Source of the DNA: Ruminococcaceae bacterium BL-4
Lineage (GTDB): Bacteria; Bacillota; Clostridia; Oscillospirales; Acutalibacteraceae
Assembly: GCA_902809935.1 (NCBI GenBank)
Contig: LR778134.1
Coordinates: 1,240,001 to 1,304,000, forward strand
Length of the DNA stretch: 64,000 bases
Direction: 5' to 3'
Below the pieces are notes generated by a model. The model was not told the DNA's origin, searched no databases, and saw only the letters and a list, made by a program, of their open reading frames with translations. Shown piece after piece: positions 62,996-64,000 of the stretch. Position numbers and translations under genes: made by a program. Within the stretch, counting starts at the first letter, position 1; each line of letters begins with the position of its first letter.

Positions 62996-63283
62996 ATGGG
63001 AAAAGTATACAGTCCGGAATTTAAAGTGCAGGTCTGCAAAAGAATAATTGAGGGCGGCGAAAAAGTCTCGCAAATAAGCATAGAATTGGATTTACACGAG
63101 AACACCATATATAACTGGCTTAATTCGTACAAGGCGAGAAACGGCATGGCATTTATTGGAAGTGGGAACATTAAGCCAGAGGAAGCAGAAATGAAGCGCC
63201 TTCAGCGGGAAAACAAAGAACTCCGTGAAGAGAATGAAATATTAAAAAAAGCCGCAGCCTACTTCGCCAGGACAGTAAAGTAG
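62996..63283 (+). CDS. IS3-family transposase OrfA
   Basis: 95 residues. HTH_Tnp_1-type helix-turn-helix (YSPEFKVQVCKRIIEGGEKV, then ISIELDLHENTIYNWLNSYK) and a leucine-zipper-like C-terminus (LQRENKELREENEILKKAAA). An A7G run at 63244-63251 (TTA AAA AAA G) is a typical -1 ribosomal slippage site just before the zipper end, giving an OrfAB fusion transposase. Confidence 0.9.
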   Translation: MGKVYSPEFKVQVCKRIIEGGEKVSQISIELDLHENTIYNWLNSYKARNGMAFIGSGNIKPEEAEMKRLQRENKELREENEILKKAAAYFARTVK

Positions 63284-64000
63284 AAGAAAAGTACCTGTTT
63301 ATCAAGGCTGAGCGAATAAACCACCGTTTGACGAAGCTGTGCAAAGTATTAGGCGTCAGTCGAGGCTATTACTATGCGTGGGATAAAACCGGAAAAAGCA
63401 AGCGTTCTGAACGCCGGCGGGAACTGGGCGATAAGATTGAAAAGAAGTACTATGAGCACAAGCGAATTGCTGGGAGCACTAAAATCACGGAAGAAATGCA
63501 TGCGGACGGTGAACACGTGAGCTGTGGTCTGGTTGCTAAAATCATGCGGGATAAGGGGCTTAAAAGTAAGACGGTCAAGAAATACAAGGCCACGACGAAT
63601 TCGGAGCACAATCTGCCGGTAGCACCCAACCTTCTGCTGCGAGAAAGAAGTGAAGAGGAACGTATAGACTCCAAAACTGGAAAACTCCGAGACAAATATG
63701 AGCGCACTTTTAAATTCAATAGAATAAATACCGCATGGGTAAGCGACATCACTTACATAGCCACGGACGAGGGCTGGCTGTATCTAGCCGGCATTATGGA
63801 CTTGTGCGGTAAGGAAATTGTCGGCTGGGCCATGGATGCCCGGATGACAAAGGAGCTTGTAATCCGATGCTTTGACAATGCCCGCAAAAAGCGAGGCGGC
63901 CCAAAGGGCGTGATTCTTCACAGTGACAGGGGCAGCCAATATTGCAGCAATCAATATCAGAAAATGCTTAAAAAGTATGAGTTCAAGTGTTCAATGAGCC
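63241..64000 (+). CDS. IS3-family transposase OrfB, partial (runs off window)
   Basis: -1 frame relative to OrfA, open from before 63241 to the window end. HTH_21-like region VLGVSRGYYYAWDKTGKSKR, then the rve integrase core: first catalytic Asp in NTAWVSDITYIATDEGWLYL, second Asp in ILHSDRGSQYCSNQYQ. The final Glu should lie past 64000. No frameshift or stop seen so far, so the element may be active. Confidence 0.88.
   Translation, partial: MKKSRSLLRQDSKVEEKYLFIKAERINHRLTKLCKVLGVSRGYYYAWDKTGKSKRSERRRELGDKIEKKYYEHKRIAGSTKITEEMHADGEHVSCGLVAKIMRDKGLKSKTVKKYKATTNSEHNLPVAPNLLLRERSEEERIDSKTGKLRDKYERTFKFNRINTAWVSDITYIATDEGWLYLAGIMDLCGKEIVGWAMDARMTKELVIRCFDNARKKRGGPKGVILHSDRGSQYCSNQYQKMLKKYEFKCSMS

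Larger units (their letters stand above)
62928..64000 (+). mobile_element. IS3-family insertion sequence, right part outside the window
   Basis: Left end at about 62928 (ACCCGTACCGGGTTTGACGG), immediately where the DUF4417-flank repeat breaks off. Contains orfA and the start of orfB in the -1 frame. The right inverted repeat lies beyond 64000. Confidence 0.85.

Noticed and set aside
1-64000. CRISPR array
   Set aside because: Repeats present are dispersed and irregularly spaced by kilobases; no cas genes or short regular repeat-spacer pattern seen.

Overview
The window reads as a genomic-island stretch of a low-to-mid GC, strictly anaerobic Firmicute (class Clostridia). This is inferred from AGGAGG-type ribosome binding sites, an Lsa-type ABC-F protein, a DUF2712 secreted peptide, and an oxygen-defence set of rubredoxin, two desulfoferrodoxins, rubrerythrin and ferritin beside a dead 2-oxoacid:ferredoxin oxidoreductase gene. 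No rRNA, tRNA or CRISPR array was recognised. I do not name a species.

Layout. 1-6 kb, minus strand: two prealbumin-like repeat proteins, a PAP2 phosphatase, an XRE regulator and an ABC-F protein with an attenuator-like leader. 6-12.3 kb: broken genes, then MBL hydrolase, P-loop kinase and CPBP protease, two poorly known proteins and truncated AraC-like and hydrolase genes. 12.9-13.6 kb: a broken MFS gene joined to a serine-recombinase tail. 14.0-19.7 kb: TfoX-like protein, AraR repressor and the araA-araD-araB operon. 19.7-27.8 kb: membrane hydrolase, MarR/YhdH pair, amidase and many remnants. 28-34 kb: DUF2712 peptide plus accessory proteins and an ABC transporter. 34.4-41.8 kb: DUF4417 gene, DUF1848, BCCT transporter and two decayed DUF4417-type modules. 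41.8-49.6 kb: redox and oxygen-defence island. 50.1-52.4 kb: second copy of the MBL-kinase-CPBP block. 52.4-62.3 kb: DinB, transglutaminase-like, flavodoxin-like, second DUF4417 gene, DJ-1/YafY pair and a PadR-MFS operon. 62.9 kb to the end: an IS3-family element that runs off the window.

The strongest large-scale signal is modular reshuffling. A 2.3-kb three-gene block occurs twice with one mismatch seen. A DUF4417 gene with a variable C-terminal part occurs twice complete and three times as fragments. A short motif resembling chromosomal dif (Xer) sites recurs at ten places, always in the same orientation, and both duplicated blocks end at its outer edge. At least a dozen pseudogenes or remnants lie between the modules.

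Functional units. The ara operon converts L-arabinose to D-xylulose-5-phosphate under a divergent AraR. The redox island would reduce superoxide and peroxide and store iron. PadR-MFS and the ABC-F protein look like drug-response units. The DUF2712 locus looks like an exported-peptide, immunity or sensing system. Functions come from motifs and remembered families; no database search was possible.
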